From contig NZ_LATL02000133.1 in assembly GCF_000972705.2 (NCBI RefSeq), positions 1 through 46,071 of the forward strand: 46,071 bases of DNA, written 5' to 3'. The stretch comes from Limnoraphis robusta CS-951 (GTDB lineage: Bacteria; Cyanobacteriota; Cyanobacteriia; Cyanobacteriales; Microcoleaceae). Position 1 is the first letter of the stretch, and each line of letters begins with the position of its first letter. Shown here in pieces: positions 8,464 to 16,235 of this stretch. Position numbers and translations under genes: made by a program. The notes beneath the pieces were generated by a model. The model was not told where the DNA came from. It saw only the letters and a list, made by a program, of their open reading frames with translations, and made no database searches.

Positions 8464-9549
8464 ATGCAACTGATAACAATCGTTGGTGCTCGTCCCCAAT
8501 TTATTAAGGTAGCCACAGTATCCCGCAAGTTGCGTCTAATCTCCGGAGTTAGAGAGATACTCGTACACACGGGGCAGCATTTTGACCAAAATATGAGTGA
8601 GGTATTTTTCGATGAATTGGAGATTCCCAAACCTGATTTCAATCTCGGCATTGGTGGCGGGAGTCATGGTCAGAACACGGGTCGCATGATTGAGGGGATT
8701 GAAAAAGTCTTATTGAAGGAAAAGGCGGATTATGTCCTAGTTTTTGGAGACACCGATTCAACCTTGGCGGGAACTCTGGCGGCTGTCAAGCTGCACATTC
8801 CCGTTGTTCATATAGAGGCAGGCTTGCGATCCTTTAATCGGCGTATGCCCGAAGAGATTAATCGGGTTCTTACAGATCACGTTGCCAGCTTACTTTTTGC
8901 CCCGACGCAGACAGCAGTGGATAATTTACGCAAAGAGGGCATTTCCGGATCAAAGGTGCAAAATGTGGGAGATGTCATGTATGACGCAGCACTTTTTTAC
9001 GCATCCAAGGCTCAGGAAAAAAGCTGCATTCTGGAAAAATTAGAACTGAAACCAAAACAGTTTATTCTATCCACAGTACACCGAGCTGAAAATACTGATG
9101 ATCCTGGAAAACTGAACTGTATTATGGAGAGCTTGAATTTGATTGGACAGAATATGGAGGTTGTCGTCCCGCTCCATCCCAGAACTAGGAAGCAACTGGC
9201 TCATATAAATTTCACCCCTCAGCCTGGTCTTCGGTTGATAGATCCTGTCGGATATTTAGACATGGTAATGCTCGAAAAAAATGCAGTAGTCATTGCTACA
9301 GATTCAGGTGGTGTACAAAAAGAGGCGTTTTTTCACCAAGTCCCTTGTGTGACACTTCGCCCAGAAACCGAATGGGTCGAACTGCTGGATCTAGGATGGA
9401 ATCGTCTGGCTGACCCTAACTCCACTGATGCCATAGTCACAGCAATCGAGGAAGCTGGATCATCAGCACCGTTGTCTGGGCTAAAGCCTTATGGCTCTGG
9501 AAACAGCGCAGAGCTAATATTGACCCGCCTTATAAGCGTAACTTCCTGA
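8464..9549 (+). CDS. wecB: UDP-N-acetylglucosamine 2-epimerase (WecB/WbpI family)
   Basis: A 361-residue non-hydrolysing UDP-GlcNAc 2-epimerase of GT-B fold. Landmarks are GARPQFIK at residues 8-15, HTGQHFDQNMSEVFFDEL, VFGDTDSTLAGTLAA, HIEAGLRSFNRRMPEEINR, STVHRAEN, PLHPRTRK and TDSGGVQKEAFF near residue 280; all catalytic boxes are present and the length is normal. WecB makes UDP-ManNAc, while WbpI epimerises UDP-2,3-diacetamido-glucuronic acid to the manno form. Because WbpA, B, D and E homologues lie 3-7 kb away, the WbpI role is attractive here; sequence alone does not decide. The stop overlaps the next start by one base (TGATG), implying coupled translation. Confidence 0.9.
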   Translation: MQLITIVGARPQFIKVATVSRKLRLISGVREILVHTGQHFDQNMSEVFFDELEIPKPDFNLGIGGGSHGQNTGRMIEGIEKVLLKEKADYVLVFGDTDSTLAGTLAAVKLHIPVVHIEAGLRSFNRRMPEEINRVLTDHVASLLFAPTQTAVDNLRKEGISGSKVQNVGDVMYDAALFYASKAQEKSCILEKLELKPKQFILSTVHRAENTDDPGKLNCIMESLNLIGQNMEVVVPLHPRTRKQLAHINFTPQPGLRLIDPVGYLDMVMLEKNAVVIATDSGGVQKEAFFHQVPCVTLRPETEWVELLDLGWNRLADPNSTDAIVTAIEEAGSSAPLSGLKPYGSGNSAELILTRLISVTS

Positions 9550-10907
9550 TGTATATTAAACAGTACAGACCTTTTCTAATAATGGATATTAATCCCATGG
9601 TAGATTTAGATGGTAATTCAGCAGCGAACACACAGTTGATCGTCCCTCCAGGAAGTGAGGAATTGTTTAGGTTTTACCGGATGCAGCTTCTACCAGATGG
9701 GTTCCCCGGTGCTACGCCGATAGGTCTAGGTTTACCGAATGCCTCCGTTCAGCCCCATCCTTTGTATGGTGTCTACCTGATTCGTATGTCTTTAGATGCC
9801 TGGGAAGCCCAAGGTGAAAATCAGCTTTTGCAGCAAGCAGTTCGAGCAGGTTACGCTGCCATCAACCGGATGGATTGGCGCAGCGAAGCCTTAATCTTCA
9901 TCTACCCCCAAAACTCGGCTTTCAATCGACTGAATAGGGATTACTATTCGGCACTCACTCAAGTCAAATACGTTACTACTTTCTGGCGTTTATACTTAAT
10001 TACTAAGGATGACCTCTTCAAGACAGCGGCTGATGCTGCTTTTTCTAGCCTAACGATCCCGATTGAAGAAGGCGGGGTCATGGTTCGCCGACCAGAGGGC
10101 ATCAGCTTCGAGGAGGCTCCTCATCCGGTTCCTACCTTTATTCTCAACGGCTGGCTATCAATACTTGAAAATATATATCGCTTTGCCAAAAAAGCGAAAT
10201 CTAAGAAGGGTTTGCAGCTCTTTCATAGCAGCATAAGCCTTTTGAAAACACTGTTACCCTATTATGATATGCCAAAGTTCAAGACCTCCCGCTACGCCTT
10301 GGCAGGTTCAGTTCCTTTTAAGCTGCAACTCTCCCACAATGCTCGTGTTGTAAGCGGACTTCTTGTTACTCCGCACGGAATTAGTGTTCCATTCGAGATT
10401 GGCAAGCCGTCCGAACGATGGTCAATTGGGCTAGACAAGACGACTGGAGAAATTAGTGGTAACTTCGTTTTTCCCATTGATTCTATTTTCAAGATGACAC
10501 GGATTGAGTTAACAGTCGAGAGCGATTATGAGGGGACAATCGAATTCCTTGCTCCACCGATCAGCTATAATCCGTTACGAGGCGCACAATACCATAAGGA
10601 CTTCAGGCGGCAGAGGATTAGCCCGTTGGCTATTGGTACGAATAACGTCGTCTTCAAGCTGAAGTCAAAGCCCTACGAGATTTCTGCTTATCCAACGAAC
10701 TTCAAGAAAAAGATTGCTGGCAAACACTACAATGTCTACCACTTCATGCACATCAAAAGCCTTCGGCAACTGCATCAGATTACTGGAGATTCGGTATTTA
10801 AGAATTATGCTGACAAGTGGTTTGAGTATACGCGACATTGGCCGTCTATGCAGATATACCAACATAAAAATATCGAGCTGAAGTGTCCTCCTACTATGCA
10901 GATCTGA
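9549..10907 (+). CDS. D-glucuronyl C5-epimerase-like protein
   Basis: A 452-residue protein with the C-terminal signature of the D-glucuronyl C5-epimerase family (GLCE/heparosan epimerase). PTFILNGWLSILENIYRFAK lies at about residues 194-213, LFHSSISLLKTLLPYYD follows, and YHFMHIKSLRQLHQITGD with F..YADKW lies near 398-423. The N-terminal part, including MDWRSEALIFIYPQNSA, resembles the helical barrel. Between LPYYD and YHFMH sits an insertion of about 150 residues, rich in beta-strand-like sequence, that I do not expect in the family. The start overlaps the epimerase stop (TGATG). An in-frame ATG at 9585 and one at 9600 are alternatives. Role inferred: inversion at C5 of uronic acid units in a polymer or activated sugar. 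Family assignment is moderately sure. Confidence 0.62.
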   Translation: MYIKQYRPFLIMDINPMVDLDGNSAANTQLIVPPGSEELFRFYRMQLLPDGFPGATPIGLGLPNASVQPHPLYGVYLIRMSLDAWEAQGENQLLQQAVRAGYAAINRMDWRSEALIFIYPQNSAFNRLNRDYYSALTQVKYVTTFWRLYLITKDDLFKTAADAAFSSLTIPIEEGGVMVRRPEGISFEEAPHPVPTFILNGWLSILENIYRFAKKAKSKKGLQLFHSSISLLKTLLPYYDMPKFKTSRYALAGSVPFKLQLSHNARVVSGLLVTPHGISVPFEIGKPSERWSIGLDKTTGEISGNFVFPIDSIFKMTRIELTVESDYEGTIEFLAPPISYNPLRGAQYHKDFRRQRISPLAIGTNNVVFKLKSKPYEISAYPTNFKKKIAGKHYNVYHFMHIKSLRQLHQITGDSVFKNYADKWFEYTRHWPSMQIYQHKNIELKCPPTMQI

Positions 10908-10943
10908 TATTTATGTGCCTCACGGCTGTGTTCTAATAGACAC

Positions 10944-11015
10944 GTGGAATTAAAGAAAATTTATGCAAAAGCAGGCATTACTGAGTTTTTGGTTGCCCTT
11001 GGCAAGCTCAATTAA
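10944..11015 (+). pseudogene. Possible gene remnant in the intergenic gap
   Basis: A 23-codon frame opening at GTG 10944 reads protein-like, with KKIYAKAGITEFLVALGKLN at its end. Just upstream, in a different frame, comes SDIYVPHGCVLIDTWN before a stop. The two pieces could be the frameshifted tail of a lost enzyme. There is no ribosome-binding site and no independent support, so this may be chance. Confidence 0.2.
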
Positions 11016-11056
11016 CACTATATACATAAAAATAAAATTATACAGCCTATTTTTAT

Positions 11057-12022
11057 TCAACTCTCTATTTTACCTAATTTAAGCATGGCTTTCTCTAAAT
11101 AATTAGATGCCAAAATTAACCCAGGATGGATTGTGAGAGCTTTTTTAAAGTAAATAGTAGCCTCATAATGCAGATTGTAGTTAAACAATGTTTTACCTAT
11201 CAAAAAATGGCAAATAGCCGATTTTTGATTTAATGTTATAGCCTGATGAAAATAGGCTAACGATTCTAAAAGTTGACCATTTTCTGCTAAAGCTTCAGCC
11301 AGCACTTGGTAGGATAAGTAGCTCTTTGAATTGAACTCCAAGTTTTGATAATAGATTTGTATAGCAACTTCCAATTTCTTTTCTCTTTTATATTTATTAC
11401 CCACTTGAATTAATTTTTCGGGCCGATCAAAGCCGACTTTTCTGCCCATACACAAATAAATTTTATTTTTCTTGACTTTGCAAGTGTAAACACTTTCTAT
11501 TTTTATCAATCGCTCATAGCGATTTTTAACCTCCTGCAAAGAATCGAACCATCTGACGTGACCCGCACTATCATAAGAAGGAACACTAAACACAGTCCAT
11601 GTGCCTGGTGGAATTTTACTAATTAATTCTAAATCAAATGAAATATGTTCTAAAAACTCATACATAGTTACGACTAAATTGTTTTTTTTGGGAAAATCAA
11701 AATCTCGTAAGTTTTGTTCGTAGAACTTAAACCTATCATCTTTACCAACCAAAGACTTAGCCATGTTAATTGCTGCTTCTGAAAAATCATAACCTTCATA
11801 CTTTTCCAGAGTATCTAAATGTAAAGCTAATAAAGAAGCAAAATGACCAGGACCACAACCCAAGTCTATAATATGTTTTTCTTGAGATACACAATTCTTG
11901 ATTCGATTAATACCTTCGCACCAAACTTCATAATAATATTTAATTTGTTCAGGTCGTCTCTTGTACTTTTCAGAACTACTATAAATGTTGTTATAAAAAT
12001 GCTGATCTTTCTCTTCCCCCAT
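11057..12022 (-). CDS. SAM-dependent methyltransferase with C-terminal TPR domain
   Basis: A 321-residue two-domain protein. Residues about 20-190 are a class I methyltransferase: HIIDLGCGPGHFASLLALHL is motif I, YEGYDFSEAAINMAKSL is the acidic post-I region, and VVTMYEFLEHIS and WTVFSVPSYDSAGHVRWF complete the core. Residues about 195-320 hold TPR-like helices (KKLEVAIQIYYQNLEFNS, ESLAYFHQAITLNQ, EATIYFKKALTIHP). ATG 12022 is preferred; the frame also reaches ATG 12058 without a ribosome-binding site. It follows the aminotransferase gene by 48 bp on the same strand, probably as the last gene of the nucleotide-sugar operon. It may O- or N-methylate a sugar or cap a glycan chain; the substrate is not evident. 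Confidence 0.75.
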   Translation of the reverse strand: MGEEKDQHFYNNIYSSSEKYKRRPEQIKYYYEVWCEGINRIKNCVSQEKHIIDLGCGPGHFASLLALHLDTLEKYEGYDFSEAAINMAKSLVGKDDRFKFYEQNLRDFDFPKKNNLVVTMYEFLEHISFDLELISKIPPGTWTVFSVPSYDSAGHVRWFDSLQEVKNRYERLIKIESVYTCKVKKNKIYLCMGRKVGFDRPEKLIQVGNKYKREKKLEVAIQIYYQNLEFNSKSYLSYQVLAEALAENGQLLESLAYFHQAITLNQKSAICHFLIGKTLFNYNLHYEATIYFKKALTIHPGLILASNYLEKAMLKLGKIES

Positions 12023-12070
12023 CGTTTTAGCCTTGCATAATCTAAATGTTTGAAACATTATGGATATTCT

Positions 12071-13243
12071 TTAGTGAACTTTACTGGATAACAAGCTCAC
12101 CTGAATTTCACCAACCACCCTCTCAATCACATCTTCCTCCAACTCCGGCCAAATCGGTAAACTCAACACCTCCTGAGCCGCCAAATCGCTCACCGGACAA
12201 GCCTCATACTGCCCTTTATAAACAGGTAACTGGTCTTGTGGCACAGGATAATAGATCATAGTCCCAATCCCCTGCTCTGCCAAATACGCCTTCAAGCCAT
12301 CGCGCTTTCCGTCAGTCACCCGCACCGTGTACTGATGAAACACATGACCCTCGACTAACCCCGGAGTCACCACACCCTCCACATCCGCCAATAACCGATT
12401 ATAAACCTCAGCCACCCGACGCCGACCCTGATTCCACTTATCAATATATTGCAGCTTCACCCGCAACACCGCAGCTTGGAGCGTATCCAACCGGGAGTTA
12501 TATCCCACAACCTCATTGTGATACTTTTTCTTGGCTCCATGCACCCGCAACATCCCAGCGACTTCAGCGATTTGCTCATCATCCGTGACAATCATCCCCC
12601 CATCACCATAACCCCCCAAATTCTTAGACGGGAAAAAGGAAAAAGCCCCCACATCACCAATCGTACCCGTCGCCTTGCCACTAATCGCCTCCCGTGTCTG
12701 TTCCTGACAAACACAATCCAACTGACACTGACCCGCATACCTCGCCCCAAAAGACTGGGCGCAATCCTCAATCACCTTTAAACCATGTTCCTGGGCAATC
12801 TCCCTAATTTGTCCCATCGCGGCAGGTTGTCCATACAAATGCACAGGCATAATCGCCTTGGTGCGGGGAGTAATCTTGGCCCGAATCTGCTGGGGGTCAA
12901 TGTTGTAGGTACTCCCGTCAATATCCGCAAACACCACCTTCGCCCCGACGTTATTAATCGATTCCGCCGTCGCAAAAAAAGAAAAAGGAGTGGTAATCAC
13001 CTCATCCCCTTCTCCAATTCCCGCAGCCCGCAAACCAATCACCAAAGCATCCGTACCCGAATTCACCCCAATGGCATACTTAACCCCCAGATAAGCCGCC
13101 ACCTCCTGTTCAAACTCCTTAACATCAGGCCCCATGATAAATTGACTCGACTCAATCACCCGATTGATAGCCGCCTGAATCTCCCCTTTAATACTGTCGT
13201 ATTGTGGCTTCAAATCCAAAACCGGAATCTTAGTCTGACTCAT
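12071..13243 (-). CDS. wbpE: DegT/DnrJ/EryC1 PLP aminotransferase, WbpE-like
   Basis: A 390-residue sugar aminotransferase. IPVLDLKPQYDSIKGEI opens the fold, GVNSGTDALVIGLRA is the cofactor phosphate-binding loop, PVHLYGQPAAM and VIEDCAQSFGA carry the ring-stacking and Asp positions, and K207 in FFPSKNLGGYGDGG is the Schiff-base lysine. Gene order with wbpD-, wbpB- and wbpA-like genes indicates the UDP-3-amino-uronic acid step (WbpE/WlbC). Residues about 177-197 form an extra loop with three cysteines (QCQLDCVCQEQ) that I do not recall from family members. MSQTK at 13243 is used; the frame also opens at 13252. It lies 20 bp after the acetyltransferase gene. Confidence 0.88.
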   Translation of the reverse strand: MSQTKIPVLDLKPQYDSIKGEIQAAINRVIESSQFIMGPDVKEFEQEVAAYLGVKYAIGVNSGTDALVIGLRAAGIGEGDEVITTPFSFFATAESINNVGAKVVFADIDGSTYNIDPQQIRAKITPRTKAIMPVHLYGQPAAMGQIREIAQEHGLKVIEDCAQSFGARYAGQCQLDCVCQEQTREAISGKATGTIGDVGAFSFFPSKNLGGYGDGGMIVTDDEQIAEVAGMLRVHGAKKKYHNEVVGYNSRLDTLQAAVLRVKLQYIDKWNQGRRRVAEVYNRLLADVEGVVTPGLVEGHVFHQYTVRVTDGKRDGLKAYLAEQGIGTMIYYPVPQDQLPVYKGQYEACPVSDLAAQEVLSLPIWPELEEDVIERVVGEIQVSLLSSKVH

Positions 13244-13263
13244 TTTAAACAAATCTCCTCACT

Positions 13264-13842
13264 CTAAACTTGTTCAATTTCCACAGCCGAAATCTTTCGA
13301 TATTTCACGCCAATCGAATCAACGGCGTACCCCTCAGCATCAAACTCCAACACATCCCCATAGGCACTCATCCAACCGATGAGTTTAGCCGGAACCCCCG
13401 CCACCATTCCGAATGCTGGAACATCCTTCGTCACCACCGCCCCCGCAGCAACAAAAGCGCACTCATGCAGGGTTATTCCGCAAACAATCGTGGCATTCGC
13501 CCCAATACTCGCCCCCCGTTTAATTACAGTCGTTAAATAATCATCACTGGTATTGCGGGGAAACTCAGAACGAGGCGTTTTAATATTAGTAAACACCATA
13601 CTAGGGCCACAAAACACATAATCCTCCAGAATAACCCCCTCATAGAGAGAAACGTTATTCTGAATTTTGCACCCATTCCCAATCACAACATTATTCGCGA
13701 CAAAAACATTCTGCCCAAAAGAACAGTTTTTGCCAATTTTCGCTTTGCCCATCACATGACAAAAATGCCAAATCTTAGTGCCTTCTCCCACCTCAGCCCC
13801 ATCATCGACATAGGCTGACTCATGGACAAAATATTCAGCCAT
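13264..13842 (-). CDS. wbpD: Left-handed beta-helix N-acetyltransferase, WbpD-like
   Basis: A 192-residue hexapeptide-repeat acyltransferase. Repeats such as VGEGTKIWHFCHVMGKAKIG, IGNGCKIQNNVSLYEGV and IGANATIVCGITLHECAFVA form the left-handed beta-helix. FCGPSMVFTNIKTPRSEFPRN is the characteristic segment of the WbpD/WlbB subgroup, and GMVAGVPAKLIGWMS is the C-terminal cap. By homology it transfers acetyl from acetyl-CoA to the 3-amino group of the UDP-2-acetamido-3-amino uronic acid, giving the 2,3-diacetamido sugar. The start overlaps the preceding oxidoreductase by 8 bp, so the genes are translationally coupled. Length matches the family. The tail after residue 165 (EFDAEGYAVDSIGVKYR) also fits the subgroup. 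Confidence 0.9.
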   Translation of the reverse strand: MAEYFVHESAYVDDGAEVGEGTKIWHFCHVMGKAKIGKNCSFGQNVFVANNVVIGNGCKIQNNVSLYEGVILEDYVFCGPSMVFTNIKTPRSEFPRNTSDDYLTTVIKRGASIGANATIVCGITLHECAFVAAGAVVTKDVPAFGMVAGVPAKLIGWMSAYGDVLEFDAEGYAVDSIGVKYRKISAVEIEQV

Positions 13843-14779
13843 GTAACATCTCCGTCGCTTTCTCTAAAATATTGACCACCGCCACACCATTCCACCCATC
13901 AGAACGGGGACGTTTTCGAGTTTGAACACAGTCTAAAAAATGTTCACATTCAATCTTCAACGGTTGAGTATCTGCCACTTCCACCTCATAGCTTCCCTCA
14001 TCCCGATTGTTAAAATTCTCATCCACGCCCTTATCATAAACCGTGATTTTTTGCAAGACCTCATCATAAACCAGCATTTGCTTTTCCGCAATTACCACCG
14101 TCGTTCTCGTTAATAAAGGCCAGTACCAAGAACAGTGAATGTGAGCCGTTTTTCCGCCTTCAAACTCCAAGTCAACATGAACATTATCTTCTATTCCCGA
14201 CTGCAACATCGCATGACCGCTTGCTTTCACCCGAGTCAGCGCTGGCTGTCCCAATAAGTCCAACACTACAGAGATATCATGGGGAGCAAACGACCACCAA
14301 ACGTTTTCTTCTCGCCGAACTTTCCCCAATTTCACCCGTTGCGTTGAGACGTGCAACACTTCTCCAGCTTTCCCCGTCGCCAAATAGTCCCGCATCCAGC
14401 TAATCGCAGGTTGATACAGCAGGAGATGACCAACCATCAATATCCGAGACTTTTCCTCAGCATATTCCGCCAAGTGTCGGGCTTCAGACGCTTGTAAAGT
14501 CATCGGCTTCTCAACAAACACATCCTTACCCGCCCCCAATGCAGTCAGGGCCAACTGATAATGAGTTGGGGCGGGAGTCGCTAAAACCACTGCGGGTATA
14601 TCGGTTTCTAACCCTTGGTTATATTCTTCATAAGTGGGAACATCCAGATAAGTTTGAGCAATTTGCTCTCGTAACGATGAGTTAACCTCTACCACTCCGG
14701 CCAAAGCGCCCAACTGATAAAAGTTTTTGACCAAATTCCGGCCCCAATTTCCCGCCCCAACGACAATAACTTGATTCAC
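13835..14779 (-). CDS. wbpB: Gfo/Idh/MocA NAD-dependent oxidoreductase, WbpB-like
   Basis: A 314-residue oxidoreductase. The Rossmann motif GAGNWGRN begins at residue 8, VVLATPAPTHY is the second strand, and the conserved E90-K-P92 of the family is in KDVFVEKPMTL. FAPHDISVVLDLLG with H167/D168 carries the likely catalytic histidine. In the UDP-ManNAc(3NAc)A pathway WbpB/WlbA oxidises C3 of UDP-GlcNAcA to the keto sugar used by WbpE. The start shares ATGA with the end of the dehydrogenase gene and the stop overlaps the acetyltransferase start, so all three are tightly coupled. Length equals that of known WbpB proteins (about 316). Confidence 0.88.
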   Translation of the reverse strand: MNQVIVVGAGNWGRNLVKNFYQLGALAGVVEVNSSLREQIAQTYLDVPTYEEYNQGLETDIPAVVLATPAPTHYQLALTALGAGKDVFVEKPMTLQASEARHLAEYAEEKSRILMVGHLLLYQPAISWMRDYLATGKAGEVLHVSTQRVKLGKVRREENVWWSFAPHDISVVLDLLGQPALTRVKASGHAMLQSGIEDNVHVDLEFEGGKTAHIHCSWYWPLLTRTTVVIAEKQMLVYDEVLQKITVYDKGVDENFNNRDEGSYEVEVADTQPLKIECEHFLDCVQTRKRPRSDGWNGVAVVNILEKATEMLHG

Positions 14780-16107
14780 AGCAACGTCACCTTTTCCCGA
14801 TTACAGTCTAAATGCCGAGTGACACCCCGCGTATCCAGAACGGCCTTTGCCTTCTCAACCACATGAACATAGTCAATCTGGCTATGATCGGTGGCAATCA
14901 CAACTAAGTCTACAGCCTTTAGGGTCGCTTCTGTGAGTTCAACTGAGGACAATGTACAATCTCCCACTTGAATTTCCGGCACATAGGGGTCATGGTACAT
15001 CACTTTGACTCCATCTTCTAAAAAATAGCTGATTACTTCAATCGCTGGCGACTCTCGCCAATCTCCTAAATCCTTCTTATAAGCCGCTCCCATCACCAAA
15101 ATTTTAGCTCGACTGGGTGCAATCCCCTTGTGATTTAGAACTCGCCAAGCTTTCTGGCGGACAAACTCGGGCATTTTTCTGTTGATTTCCCCAGCCAAAG
15201 CGATAAAATGGGTGCTGAAATTAAATTCTTTGGCTTTCCATTCCAAATAGTGGGGGTCTAAAGGAATACAGTGTCCACCCACTCCAGGGCCAGGATAAAA
15301 GGGCATAATTCCAAAAGGTTTAGTATTAGCAGCATCTAATACTTCCCAAACGTTCAGGTTCATACAATCACAGAGCATTGCCAACTCATTAACCAAGGCA
15401 ATATTAACCGCCCTGAAGGTATTTTCAAAAACCTTAACCAACTCCGCCGCTTTCGCACTGCTGACCGGAACAACGTGTTCAATGGTTTGGGCATAGAATA
15501 AAGTAGCCACCGCTAATGAATTGGCATCGGAAGCTCCCACAACTTTGTTGGTGTTTTTTGTGGTATATCTTTTATTACCCGGATCGACCCGTTCGGGAGA
15601 GTGAGCTAGGAAAAAGTCTTCTCCCTGTTTTAGCCCACTCACTTCTTCCAAAATTGGTTTCATTACTTCGTCGGTGGTTCCGGGGTATGTGGTCGATTCC
15701 AAAGAAATTAACTGTCCCGGCCGTAAATGATGAGCAATTTCATTTGTTACATTCTCAATATAGCTTAAATCCGGTGTCAGGTTCTTCGTTAAAGGGGTGG
15801 GGACACACACCACAATCACATCTGCATCTGAAATCGGTTCAAACGTGGTAAAAGCCCGCAACTTTCCACTTTCAACCGCTTGCTTTAGCTCCTCATCTTT
15901 GACATCACTGATATAATTTTGGGCTTGATTCACCTGTTCAGTTCTCTGGGGGTTCTGCTCCACTCCTAAAACCTGAAAACCAACTTTGGTTTTTTCCACA
16001 GCAAAAGGTAAGCCCACATATCCCAACCCCACAATTCCTATAATTGCTGTCCGATTTTCAATTTTGTTTTTCAGTTGATTCAATACAACTTTTTGATTGT
16101 CTATCAT
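14776..16107 (-). CDS. wbpA: Nucleotide-sugar 6-dehydrogenase, WbpA-like
   Basis: A 443-residue UDP-sugar dehydrogenase performing two NAD-linked oxidations at C6. GIVGLGYVGLP at residues 24-34 binds NAD. VVCVPTPLTKNLTPDLSY, LESTTYPGTTDEV and AHSPERVDPGN follow in the usual order. FYPGPGVGGHCIPLDPHY holds the catalytic C280, and ILVMGAAYKKDLGDWRESPA marks the C-terminal UDP-binding domain. Subfamily members include WbpA (UDP-GlcNAc), WecC (UDP-ManNAc) and TviB. The adjacent wbpB-, wbpD- and wbpE-like genes favour WbpA. It is the first gene of a five-gene minus-strand operon; 128 bp separate it from the upstream glycosyltransferase, which may share its transcript. Confidence 0.9.
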   Translation of the reverse strand: MIDNQKVVLNQLKNKIENRTAIIGIVGLGYVGLPFAVEKTKVGFQVLGVEQNPQRTEQVNQAQNYISDVKDEELKQAVESGKLRAFTTFEPISDADVIVVCVPTPLTKNLTPDLSYIENVTNEIAHHLRPGQLISLESTTYPGTTDEVMKPILEEVSGLKQGEDFFLAHSPERVDPGNKRYTTKNTNKVVGASDANSLAVATLFYAQTIEHVVPVSSAKAAELVKVFENTFRAVNIALVNELAMLCDCMNLNVWEVLDAANTKPFGIMPFYPGPGVGGHCIPLDPHYLEWKAKEFNFSTHFIALAGEINRKMPEFVRQKAWRVLNHKGIAPSRAKILVMGAAYKKDLGDWRESPAIEVISYFLEDGVKVMYHDPYVPEIQVGDCTLSSVELTEATLKAVDLVVIATDHSQIDYVHVVEKAKAVLDTRGVTRHLDCNREKVTLL

Positions 16108-16235
16108 CGCTTTAACATTTATTCAAAACCCAATTTATATTACCATAAAACTTGATCGTTAAAACGTCAATCCTATTGATATTGTTTTCGGTAAATTTTT
16201 GTTTGTTATTTTCAATAATGCCTATACCTAGCGAG

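Noticed and set aside
12449..13536. Several open frames on the plus strand opposite the aminotransferase and acetyltransferase genes
   Set aside because: They are antisense shadows of well-recognised minus-strand genes; their translations are basic and repetitive and match nothing.
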